Source: Austropuccinia psidii
Taxonomy: Eukaryota; Basidiomycota; Pucciniomycetes; Pucciniales; Sphaerophragmiaceae
Direction of reading: 5' to 3'
DNA length: 64,000 nt
NCBI GenBank assembly: GCA_023105745.1
Contig: JALGQZ010000011.1
Span: 11,866,975 to 11,930,974 of the forward strand
Below, piece by piece: positions 1 through 9,600 of the stretch. How positions within the stretch are numbered: the first letter of the stretch is position 1; every line of letters begins with the position of its first letter. The notes under the pieces were generated by a model that saw only the letters and a program-made list of their open reading frames with translations, was not told the origin of the DNA and ran no database searches. A program made the translations under genes and the position numbers.

Positions 1-525
1 TTTCTGTATTCCTACAGTAATTACGTGATGACTTCATTCTTGTTTTATCAATCTATCATTCATATTTCAAAAGATATTAGCTAAAATCGTTGAATATATG
101 CGTTGACCAAAAAAGTGCATATATTCAGATTAACTTCTCAAGTATTGACTTTGGGGAATAGCTTCTTAATTGTATTATGTGTATACGTTTATGGAGAACC
201 CAATGGTACTATTTATTTCACTTGTTGTTTCATTGGTATTTGAAATAACTAAGGATTTATGTTTTTTATAAGGTATTATTACTTATAACTCATTAAATAT
301 TGACTTTACAGATATGCCATAAAAATGGTATATGTGTATTTTACCTCGGGGAATCCAATGATATATTTTATTTCAAATGTTTATTCATTGGTTTTTAAGT
401 TAAACCAAGTTTTATGCCAGTATATGGCATTTTTGTAGCTTTAAGGTAATTATTTTTAATGTATAATTATTTTAAATATTTCTTGTGACCTTTTTGGGTA
501 TGTGGTCATATATCAAAGGTTCACA
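1..525 (-). repeat. LTR fragment (element F, same LTR family as element E), truncated by window edge
   Basis: Read on the minus strand, the stretch begins TGTGAACCTTTGATATATGA at 525 and matches the start of the E-type LTR at 39238 (TGTGAGCCTTTGAGATATGA). The similarity continues through several hundred bases, including the block 'gcatatattc' and the final ACGTAATTAC region. Only the 5' part of the LTR is inside the window. On the plus strand it is immediately followed by a purine-tract complement, so this is the 3' LTR of a minus-strand element. Confidence 0.75.
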
Positions 526-890
526 CCACTCCACCCCACTACGTAATCATCATTGACGATAAACCCATTGGATCCCCCCTCCATCGAGTCCCACCTTGGT
601 TCCTTACCCAGAGATCCCTCCCATTGCCCCGAGAACCCAACCGCCTCCTACACCCCACAATGAGGCTTTCTAGGAATTCACTCACCTGCGACTGACACAA
701 ATGATTCCTTGAGCCATCATCCATGAATCAATCAACCAAATCTTGTTGGAGCATCCCCGATTGCTCCACATTCTTCCCTTTGTGGATGCAGCTCATCGAA
801 ATGAGATGCACTGGGAGTTCTGGAGGAATTTGACTCCCTCCTTGGCCAGGCAGTGAAGGCTTATCCAAAGGAGGACATCACTGGGATAGT
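526..890 (-). other. Polypurine tract and decayed internal 3' end of element F; possible plus-strand coding remnant
   Basis: Next to the LTR the minus strand reads GTGGGGTGGAGTGG, a polypurine tract as expected just upstream of a 3' LTR. Beyond it nothing matches a known pol C-terminus. On the plus strand about 732-858 reads as an uninterrupted protein-like stretch ending in TGA (HPRLLHILPFVDAAHRNEMH, then WEFWRNLTPSLARQ). It could be the last exon of a lost gene. From 891 to 1324 the sequence is AT-rich and I see no gene in it. Confidence 0.3.
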
Positions 891-1324
891 CTCAAAATAC
901 CTCTATAAATAAATAAAAATTGCATTCTCTCCTCTTTTTATCTTTTGTAATACTTTCTTTTAAATAAGTTATTTGTATTCAATTATTGTTATGTTCATTT
1001 TATATTACATTCTGTGTTCACATGAAATTATATTTTCCTCAATGGTTCAAATATCCTATTGTGTGAGAATAATTTTTGTAAGTGCCCCACAAAAGGTTTG
1101 AGTCAGTATTTGTGTGTGAGAAACTCTTTTGCTGAAAATGTGGCAATAGTCTCCATTACCCCTCCTATATTTTCTTCTTCCATGGATTAAAACCATCTCA
1201 GATCTTAACTGTAAATATTTGGGGGTTCCCTCCATGCAAGCAAGCCACTCCAGATTCATGAGTCCTTGACTTTCCTAAGGTCACATGCTATAAAGATTAG
1301 TCATTTAAGGAATTTTTAGAATTG

Positions 1325-1770
1325 TCAGGAGGCTGCGCAGGCATAAGGAATGGTCTGAATTGTCGGAAACCTGTGCAAGCATAAGAATGTGCATGTGAAG
1401 TTTTGGGAACCTGTACAAGCATAAGGATTTGCATGTGAATTGTTGGAAGCCTGCCCTGGCATAAGAAATTGTTTGAATTTTTGGGAACCTGCCCAAGCAT
1501 AAGGATTTGTGTGTGAAGCATTGGGAGCCTGCACCCGCATAAGGAAGTGTCTGAGCTTTTGGGTGGCTGTTCCAGCGTAGGGAATTATTTTAATTGTGAG
1601 AATCTGTACTATTGTCAGGATTTTGCATGTGAAGCCTTGGGAGCCTGGACAGGCATAAGGAATTGTTAGCATTGTTGGAAGGCTGCCTCAGCGCAAGGTT
1701 TTGCGTGTGAAGCATTGGGATCCTGGACAGGCGTAAGGATTTGCATGTGACATTTTGGGATCCTGGACAA
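1325..1770. repeat. Minisatellite, ~39-bp unit, about 11 degenerate copies
   Basis: The anchor AAGCATAAGGATTTGCATGTG recurs every 38-40 bases near 1342, 1381, 1419, 1459, 1498 and 1537, then in weaker forms to about 1728. Two kinds of unit alternate (GGAACCTG and GGAGCCTG openings). Open frames across it on the minus strand (FLMPVQ/PYACPGSQ-like text) are by-products of a repeat unit divisible by three; I do not call them genes. The 186 bases after it (1771-1956) hold nothing recognisable. Confidence 0.85.
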
Positions 1771-1956
1771 GACAAAGGAACCAGGACAAGGGTCCGGTGG
1801 CATGCCACAATACATGAGCCATTTCACCTCTTTTTTCATGTGATCCACCATATAACCCCCATTCCAACCCATCAAAACCAGGTATATACTGTAATTTGCA
1901 TTACCACACCCTTATTCCCCAATCACCCTCTAACTCCCAGATGCATCCACACTCCC

Positions 1957-3150
1957 TCATTCTTCTGATTGGGATGAGATTGTATTACCATCCCTGATGT
2001 GATAGCCCGCTCCCTTGCCAATCTCATAGTAGACATGGTGTTTCTGCAACATTGTTTTTGCCAACTTCGTTGAGCATTGTGTGGGCATACCCACTAGTGT
2101 TGTGCTTTGATTGTTGTCTGCTGCATCTGTATAATGAACAAATGTACTACTGGTCCAGACTACCTTAATAAGCCCATGACGTTTGGATATATCAATCCGA
2201 ACATTCTCATTTGGAAAAATCAATTTTCCCCCCGTAAACTGCTTTGACACATCACTTTTAATTTGGCCAGTCTGCTTATCAGCTTGAAACCACCATCCCA
2301 AAGCATACAAAAATTCATCCTTATCAAGATGAGGTGAGTTTTTGAATCCGTTCATGGTGGAAGTGATTGCGGAAGAAAACTTGAATGAACCCTGATTTGC
2401 AGAGATATTGGCTTCATAGTTAACTTTATCAAAGGACGGAACCCCCAAGCACTTGTAGCAAGTTTGAAGCTTTTGAAATAACTCATCTCCAACATATTGT
2501 AAGGATTGACCTAGAATGCAGCCAACCGAGCTAAGATTTGCCCCTCAGTTCCAAAATTCATCTTTTGCATTTTCAATTTTCTTGAGACTTCCATAAAGAC
2601 CAAATTGTTCATTCTTTGTGCTGCATTTGCACCACCCAATCACGAACATGAATCCCTCCATTAATGCCCCATTTTTTGCAATAGGGTCAGTGAATTTTCT
2701 TTCAAAAAATAAGAATTGTCATAATTCATCCCATTGATTGACTTCTACTTCACTCATTGTTGTAAATGGTCTGAATTCGACAAGGGCAATGAGTAATCCG
2801 GTTGAAGAGAAAATTTCCACACCACCAAAGTGAATGTGTTTGATCTGATTGACATCCACAACCCTCTTAATTTCACTTCAGGTCATATTTGCTGATACTG
2901 GCATTGATATTTGTGCTGTTGGTTGAGTGGAGGCAAAAAACTTATTCTTTTGGGTGGTTTTGGCCTCATTTGTCTTTTGGAATTTCCCACTATTCCTCAG
3001 TGGGTGAGGGATGACTTTGTGTTGATGCAGACAAGATATCAGATACTGCTTCCTTCCATTCAAACCTATGGCCTTTTGCGTCCAGAATGGTGCCCAATGC
3101 CCAATTAGCCTTATTAGGCACACATCCCTGACTTCCCTGTTGGAGCCCAC
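1957..3150 (-). pseudogene. Tet-like 2OG-Fe(II) oxygenase family pseudogene
   Basis: One minus-strand frame runs from about 3150 to the TAA at 1957-1959 and is protein-like throughout. It is broken only by three in-frame TGA codons, at 2878-2880, 2719-2721 and 2545-2547. Recognisable text includes HIHFGGVEIFSSTGLLIAL, LVEFRPFTTMSEVEVNQWDE, KNEQFGLYGSLKKIENAKDE and, in the intact last 163 codons, NSPHLDKDEFLYALGWW followed by HGLIKVVWTSSTFVHYTD. I recognise this as the Tet-like 2OG-Fe(II) oxygenase family that is multicopy in rust fungi. The HLD in SPHLDKD fits the metal-binding HxD and the later H in FVHYT could be the distal histidine; those assignments are inference. The family would oxidise a substrate using Fe(II) and 2-oxoglutarate; nucleic-acid 5-methylcytosine is the substrate of the founding TET family, not shown here. 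With three stops this copy is dead. Confidence 0.75.
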
Positions 3151-4063
3151 ATGGCATTGGCTCTATCTAAACCAACTTGAGCCAATGTTATTCCATGGGG
3201 TCCAATGAGGGTGCCACATGAATGCCAACCCATATATATATCTATATATATATGCTGAGAATAAGTGAGCCACTCACACTTTCCTTCTTCATCCCAATGC
3301 TTTTGCACAAGTTCCCTTTTATGCTCTCCTTTTGTTGTGGATTCCATGCTTGCAGCGGAAAATGAAATGAAACCAAATAATTACTGATTGTTGTGTGAAA
3401 TATTAATTTATACTAAATTTGATTTTGGTCAATGAATGTTTTTCAATTGTGTGTAAAAATGAAAGATTACATCTAACTTGCGCCAATTGGTGATCTCAAT
3501 TACCTGAACCTGAAAAATTCAGTGGATACTGAATTATTCAATTTGATATATTCATATTCCCATTTAATGAGGTTCAATTCCAACCATGTGGAATATTGCA
3601 AACAAGCGTGAATGCAATATGCACTCTGCTGCATATCCCTCATCATCCTAGCCCTCTATGAAAGAACCAGCGCTTTTTGGCCTATTATGAGGTGGGGTAA
3701 TTGATATAACCCAATTCCCGTGATGCCCCTGCATGTGCTAATTTCAGGAACAGCTGCCTGACTCAGTTTGCATCTTGTTGGAGTATTTTAAATGGTGTAC
3801 GGAGGCATGCATCCGTCCAAAGGCAGTTATTATTGGTATTCATGCTGTGGCATCTGGGAAGTAGTAGGATAGGTATTCACAATTAATAAACTCATAAATG
3901 ACTTTTCAAAATTAAATTACAATCTATCTGGTACAAAGCTAATCTAAAACAGTTCAATCCTGGTTGTAGGTTTAGCTGACCTGGGTACAGTCAATGTAAC
4001 CTCATCACTTGAACCAAGACCCCTCTTCTCCACCCAGGCAGCACCAAAGTCTAATACCAAGCA
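3151..4063. other. Region between two minus-strand pseudogenes; possible upstream exon of the oxygenase
   Basis: On the minus strand 3347-3151 reads STTKGEHKRELVQKHWDEEG and continues open for about 65 codons. This could be an upstream exon or 5' extension of the Tet-like gene, but the frame differs and I could not confirm a junction. A TA-rich tract lies at about 3233-3255. From 3350 to 4063 I see only AT-rich intergenic sequence. The GGTTCAATTCC at about 3568 resembles a tRNA B-box but nothing around it folds as a tRNA. Confidence 0.35.
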
Positions 4064-4146
4064 TCATGCAAATTCAAATCTAAGAGGTACAGTGGGGTTA
4101 AAAGACTTTGATAAGAAGAAACTCTTATTCAGTAAATTACATATAT
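4064..4146 (-). pseudogene. 3'-terminal fragment of gene G, cut off by element A
   Basis: Minus-strand codons from 4146 to the TGA at 4064-4066 read CNLLNKSFFLSKSFNPTVPL and then RFEFA-stop. Bridging element A with one copy of the 5-bp duplication puts these codons in frame with the EPVWLHTNKYI codons at the other side of the element (14444 upwards). So they are the C-terminus of the gene lying at 14444-16502. The function is unknown; see that entry. Confidence 0.7.
4142..4146. repeat. Target site duplication TATAT, left copy (element A)
   Basis: TATAT directly precedes the LTR terminus TGTGAGCC. The same five bases follow the other LTR at 14439-14443. Confidence 0.9.
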
Positions 4147-6071
4147 TGTGAGCCTTGAGGTATATTTTACATACCCAAATAGGCCACAATTCTCTTAAAA
4201 AGAAATTTTGAATTATGCACAACTCATAAGTCATGCATATATCCAAAATTCATCATTTTCAATTTCAGAAAAGATGAATAACTTTTTATTGAGTAAGTAA
4301 ATCCATGGATTTAAGACCAGATTTGGATTCTACACCAAAATTCACCTAGGGTAGCTCCATAGAGTGAATAAGCTCAATTTAAGTATTTGAGGTGGTAAAA
4401 TGGAAAATACTTCAATACCACATCATTAATACCACATAAAAGATCCGTGAAAATTTTTGTTTTTCTTGATTTTTAGCCAAAATAATGGGAAAGTGAGAAA
4501 TCCCATGTTACATATACACTAAGAATAGTGTTATGCATGTTTTGAGCACTTAATATCATGGTATTCTTACATGGACTTTTGGTACACCCATAGTGGATAT
4601 CTCACTTTAAGCTTAAATTACTATTTTGATGTAAAAAATAGGCAAGGGGGACAAAAGACATCAAAGAGAGCCAGGGTACCCAACTTCTGAGGCCTCAGAG
4701 GCGTGGATAGCTCCAGAGCATGGATCCATGGCTCATCTTGGCCCAATTGGTAAACTAAAACTCTTTGGGAACTTGGTTACCAAGTTACAACTACTGTAAA
4801 ACACCAGAAAATAGCAAATAACCTGCTATTTTGACGTGCCAAGGAGGTAATGAGCTACTTACACTCCTGTAACCATGTCAATTACTAATGACTTTCCATG
4901 GATAAACCCCAAAAGAGTAATTAAAACCCTTTTGGGACCCATATTCATTGATTTACCTCATAGCAACTAGCAAAACACTGCTATTTGCAATTCTACGTAG
5001 AAATGAGGTAAAAACTTCAAAAATTCATTAAAAATACAATTCTTAATGAATCTTCCTGAAACTTTCAGGACTAAAGGAGAACTGTATTATCTATGGTACA
5101 ACCAAAAAGAATTACAGTTTTACTAGTAAAATTAAAAGTTTTACTTACAGTCCATTTTTGATTATTCTACGTGAAACACTGAATCTTCAAAAATTCACAG
5201 TAATTACAACCTGTGATGAAATTGGCAATAACATTGATAACTTTGAGAAATCAATGATTATTTTAGAATAAAAGAAGATTTACAAGTGTTACTCCTTTTA
5301 TTCTTAACCATATTGGGGTTGGTAGTCACGTAAAAGCATCAATTAAGTAATTATGATAATCTTACGTGACAACAGATGATGCAATCAATAATCCAAAAAG
5401 GTTTATTGTTTTCTCACTCACTGGTTTTTTCAGTTTGCTCCATGGCACGCCTCTGTGAGCTGTTGTTGACTTAAAAGAAGCCTCTTCTTGCTGTTTTTTC
5501 CTAATCATCATCTTATTAAATCATTGATATCAAATATTACCAACAAGTAAGTATTAGTTAAAACTTTTCTTAAGTGTTTTATTCTTTCAGAATCAATCAG
5601 AAAGACGTGAAATCATAGAAATCAACTATATATTGTTGTAATACCTTTATAAATTCATTTTGATCCCTTAAATCCACAATTCTACGTCAAATTTCTCTAC
5701 TTATATCTATCAATAAGATCTTTGGAGTATTAGTGAGTCATTTATCTTTAATTCTTAAAGTTTTTCTCTAGTAATAGTTTTCTTCAAGAATTATCCTTAT
5801 AATTATTCTTGTAAAAGATAATTATATATTAAAATAATTTTATTATTTTAATAAAAGAAGTTTTTATTATTAAAGTCTTCTTGTAATTGATTCTAGTAGA
5901 CAATTACTGCTCACTGTTATAATCACTAGTAGTGTATAACACGTGAAAGAAATAATTTTTAATTATTTAATTGTGGTTATAATAATATTTTATTATTATA
6001 TTTCATAAGAACAGACATAGTACTGTTGATTAATATTAATATTATCATCAGTTTCATAGTCACATCTTACA
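4147..6071 (+). repeat. 5' LTR of element A
   Basis: Starts TGTGAGCCTTGAGGTATA and ends CACATCTTACA. Within an AT-rich background nearly all CpGs are in ACG context, and ACGTGA/TACGTG-type hexamers recur (for example TTCTACGTGAAAC, CTTACGTGACAA, AGACGTGAAATC). These could be transcription-factor sites, but the function is inferred only. Promoter and polyadenylation signals of the element should lie here; I could not place a transcription start. Confidence 0.93.
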
Positions 6072-6089
6072 TTTGGGGGCCTGGCCGTG
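6072..6089 (+). promoter_or_regulatory. Candidate primer-binding site of element A
   Basis: TTTGGGGGCCTGGCCGTG directly follows the LTR. The TGG two bases in fits pairing with a tRNA 3' CCA. The corresponding positions of element E (TTTGGTGGCCTGGCCATG, 41204) and D (TTTGGGGGCCCAGCCATG, 61207) are nearly identical although the LTRs differ. I do not know which tRNA would match. Confidence 0.6.
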
Positions 6090-6460
6090 TTTTTTGAACC
6101 TTGTACCCTTAATTAATATATTTTTAAGCTCTAAAATATATTAATTTAATTAATTTTTTTTCTTTCAATTTCGAGTTAAAATATTTTTATTTTTGAAATT
6201 GTTTTAAAATCTTTTTCATTGAGGAATTTGGTTTAATTTTATATTGTTTTTACACGTGGCTTTTTCACATCCAAAAACTTATAAAATTATTCTTTGAGTT
6301 ACTCTGAATTAATTTTCATTCAAAATCTTAAATTTTAATTTTTTTTCTTTAAAAAGAATAATTTTTTTAATATTAAAAAATATAAAACTTATAAAAAATC
6401 TTTAAAAAATATTTTAAAAAGTATAAAAAATAATTTTTTCTCTTTTATAATTTCTTTTAG

Positions 6461-6619
6461 TGTCTTTAATCAAATACTGTGCAGCTGGCAACAGACTCAG
6501 TAAAAGATATATCACTAGCCCAGAATCTTCAGAAGCAGAATCTGAAGACAGTATTGAGGTGCAGATTGCTAAAAGAGGCACCTTATTCAACTCAGAAAAA
6601 GCTAAATTACCACCAAAAG
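6461..6619 (+). other. Candidate leader exon of element A (joins to the overlapping frame)
   Basis: An AT-rich leader (6090-6460) ends in TTTCTTTTAG, which looks like a splice acceptor and is shared in position with elements D (61430) and E (51721). The following 159 bases are open and protein-like (SPESSEAESEDSIEVQIAKR). They end at AAAAG/GTGTGT, a splice-donor-like site. An intron 6620-6684 (65 nt), closing at the CAG 14 nt inside the gag start, would join this exon in frame to the overlapping frame (…LPPKE-MEATIQ…), not to gag. There is no ATG in the exon itself. Confidence 0.5.
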
Positions 6620-6670
6620 GTGTGTATTTTATCTTATATTTTCACCTTTTATCTTTGAATTGACGTGAAA

Positions 6671-9600
6671 ATGGTGCATACCAGAAATGGAAGCAACTAT
6701 TCAGTCCAACCAGATGGATGTGGACAAGGAAGAGGCAAGACCAAATCCAGAAGTACCAAATCTTCCACAAGAAAGACACATCTGGAGGATGCCAGAGTTG
6801 CCCCCCATTCCCCAAGGTCTGTACCAACAGATTTTGACGTAAATTCTGAGCCTGAACTAATTTATGATAATATTTCCAGGGCTGAACCATTTTCAAGTGG
6901 CAGCAATAGAAAAATATCAGAGCCAGTACAAAAATTGGTTCAGAGCAGCCAAAGAAGAGGAGTGGGAAATCTGCCCAAGCCTTTGGCAGGGGGCCATGAA
7001 CTCCTACTTACACATCAAGAGCTTTCTGGGTCAGGAGAAGACCATAGAACTCTTAGGAGGTTGGAGCCCTCTGTCTTGCAAAGACAAGGTCAAAAAGATA
7101 AAGAATTGGTTGAAGAACCAGAGTCTTTTATCCATAGACCAGAAGAAAGAGTTGGAAATGACTCCAACTTTGGAGACAGAGGCACCAGTGGCATCTACCA
7201 GCTCCAAACCAGCTCCAGAAGCATCCAAGGACAAGCCCAAAGGACCTCAAAAGAAACAGAGAGGTCCCAAGAACCATCAAGGCAAGGGCAAAGGCAAAGC
7301 CAATTGGCACAGACCTTACCCACAAGGGTACAGGATCCCCAAATTGGAGCCTTCAGCCGTGGACAGTGTCTTCAATATGGCCAGAACTCTTATGGAATTC
7401 ACAGCCAAGGAGCAGGAAAGGATGAACAGGACTTTTCCACGCAAATAAATGATGTACATAGAAGTATTAGTGTAGAAATTGGCAAACTTGAGTCAAAGTT
7501 AAAGCAAATTACATTAGACATCAATGATTTAAAGAAAAGTGACAAGCAACATTCTGAATGGCATAAATTGACAACTGTCACCCTTGAGTCAATTAGTAAT
7601 GCTTGTGACAGAATTGAGAACCAATGTCAAAATAATGACACAGAGGATCTTTCCATTTTTAAAGTAAATGATAGACTTAAAACTCTTGAAGACCATGTCT
7701 TACAAATAGTTAAGAACACCAATCAATTTGCTATACATTTAGCAAAAAGTGACAGTGAGAGGCAGAAATTGAAGAATGAAATAATTGCAAGTGTGGAGCA
7801 AATTCATAAGAATCATGAACCACATATGCCAAGACATTCTACACCTTTGACTGAAGAAAAACTTTCTGTCAAAGAAAGTTTGACTCCATTCTTAGGAGAA
7901 AATGTTATTTCTGCAAAGGATATTCCTAAATTAGAAGAATGGCCAACATTCTCTGGTGAAGGAGAATACAACCATATTGAATTCATCAGGACTATTGATA
8001 TGTTGCAAGAAGACTTTAATATACCTGATGAAATCATAGTAGGAAAATTACATTGTTTGTTTACCAAGACTGCAAAGAAATGGTATTACAAGATGAGAAT
8101 AGATCATGGGAGACATGACTGGTCTTGGTGGAAATCTGAAGTGATTACAAAATGGGCCAATAATTCTTGGAGGTTTAAAATGGAGAATGCTTTTGAAAGT
8201 GCCATTTTTAACTCAGAAAAAGACAAACCACTTACTTGGTTCTTCAAACAGAAAGACAGATTATCTGCTTTACACCCAGATATGTCTGACACTATGATTA
8301 ATATGAAAATATTAAGAAAGTGTGGAGGAGAACTGGAACATGCTATCAAAAGCAGATGTGTGGAACCCTGTTCAACAGAGGACTACATTAATGCTATGGA
8401 AGATATCATTACCAGGACAAGAATTGGTAAAACTTGGGTTAAAAACCCAATAGAGTCCAAAATGGTCTCAAAGATTCCTAGAGAAGAAAGAAGACCAGAG
8501 AGACCTGTCTTGAAGTGTCATAAATGTGGAAGTACTTCACATTTAGCCAACACTTGCCCTAAGAAGACAAAAATCAAGGAAGTTCAAGTCATTGAAGAAA
8601 TCCAGTGTACTGAGGAGAGAGAAGAGTCTGATCAAGATTCTGCAGTCTCTGAAGATACACCAGTGGAGGACTATCCCATTGAAAACATTTCAGCTTTCTT
8701 TGAGGTCACAGAAGTCCATACCCACTTACCACAGTACAGTGAGGATTGCTGCAACCTGATCAATATCCAAGATGCCAGAATGTGTAAAACAAAACCTGCT
8801 AGAGGAAAGGGTTATACTGCTGGAGCATCCTGTATCACATCAGTTCTGATGAGTGATATTGAAGCCAAAGCAAATTTGGATACAGGGGCATTTTGCACTT
8901 GTGTTGGCAAAGATTATCTCCAAATTATACTTCCTGAATGGAAAAACCATCTATTACCAATAGAAGGTGTACAATTCAGTAGTGCCAGTAACAATATGTA
9001 CCCCTTGGGCATATTGGACACTAATATTGTATTCCCACATCCAGCAGGAAGTGTAAGAATGAAGACTGAGATTGTAGTAATAGATAATTGCACATCTCAG
9101 CACATCATTCTTGGAAATGATTACTTAAATATTTATGGTATTGATATAAATAACCATAAAGACAGATATTTCACAATTGGAGATAACAAAAGGCAAAAAT
9201 TTGCTTTCTCCAATATGCCAAAACAGATATCTGTAGTGTCTTCTGTCAAAGATACTTACAAAGATGAATTTGTGTCTAAACAACTTGTTGAAGCACAAAT
9301 TAATCCATCATTATCACCAAAGATGAGGAATGAACTTATTGATGTATTATATACATACAATAATGCATTTTCATCTGATAATGAACCATTAGGCGCTATA
9401 AGGGGACATGAAATTGATATTACTCTTAATATTGATAGACCATATCCTCCAGTACTTAGAAGACCAGCTTATCCAGCCAGTCCCAGAGCTAGAGAGGCCT
9501 TGGAAAAACATATCCAAGAGTTGATCCAACTTGGTGTGCTAAGGAAAGTAGGCCATAATGAAGAAGTTGAAGTGACAACACCTGTTATTATTGCATGGCA

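Noticed and set aside
539..724. Minus-strand frame SEFLESLIVGCRRRLGSRGN
   Set aside because: No recognisable pol C-terminus, overlapped by an equally open plus-strand stretch; left as unassigned internal sequence of element F.
1297..1875. Minus-strand frames reading PYACPGSQ/FLMPVQ-like text
   Set aside because: Translation of the 39-bp minisatellite (39 is divisible by three).
3560..3600. GGTTCAATTCCAACC resembling the T-arm of a tRNA
   Set aside because: No acceptor stem, anticodon arm or A-box at the right distance.
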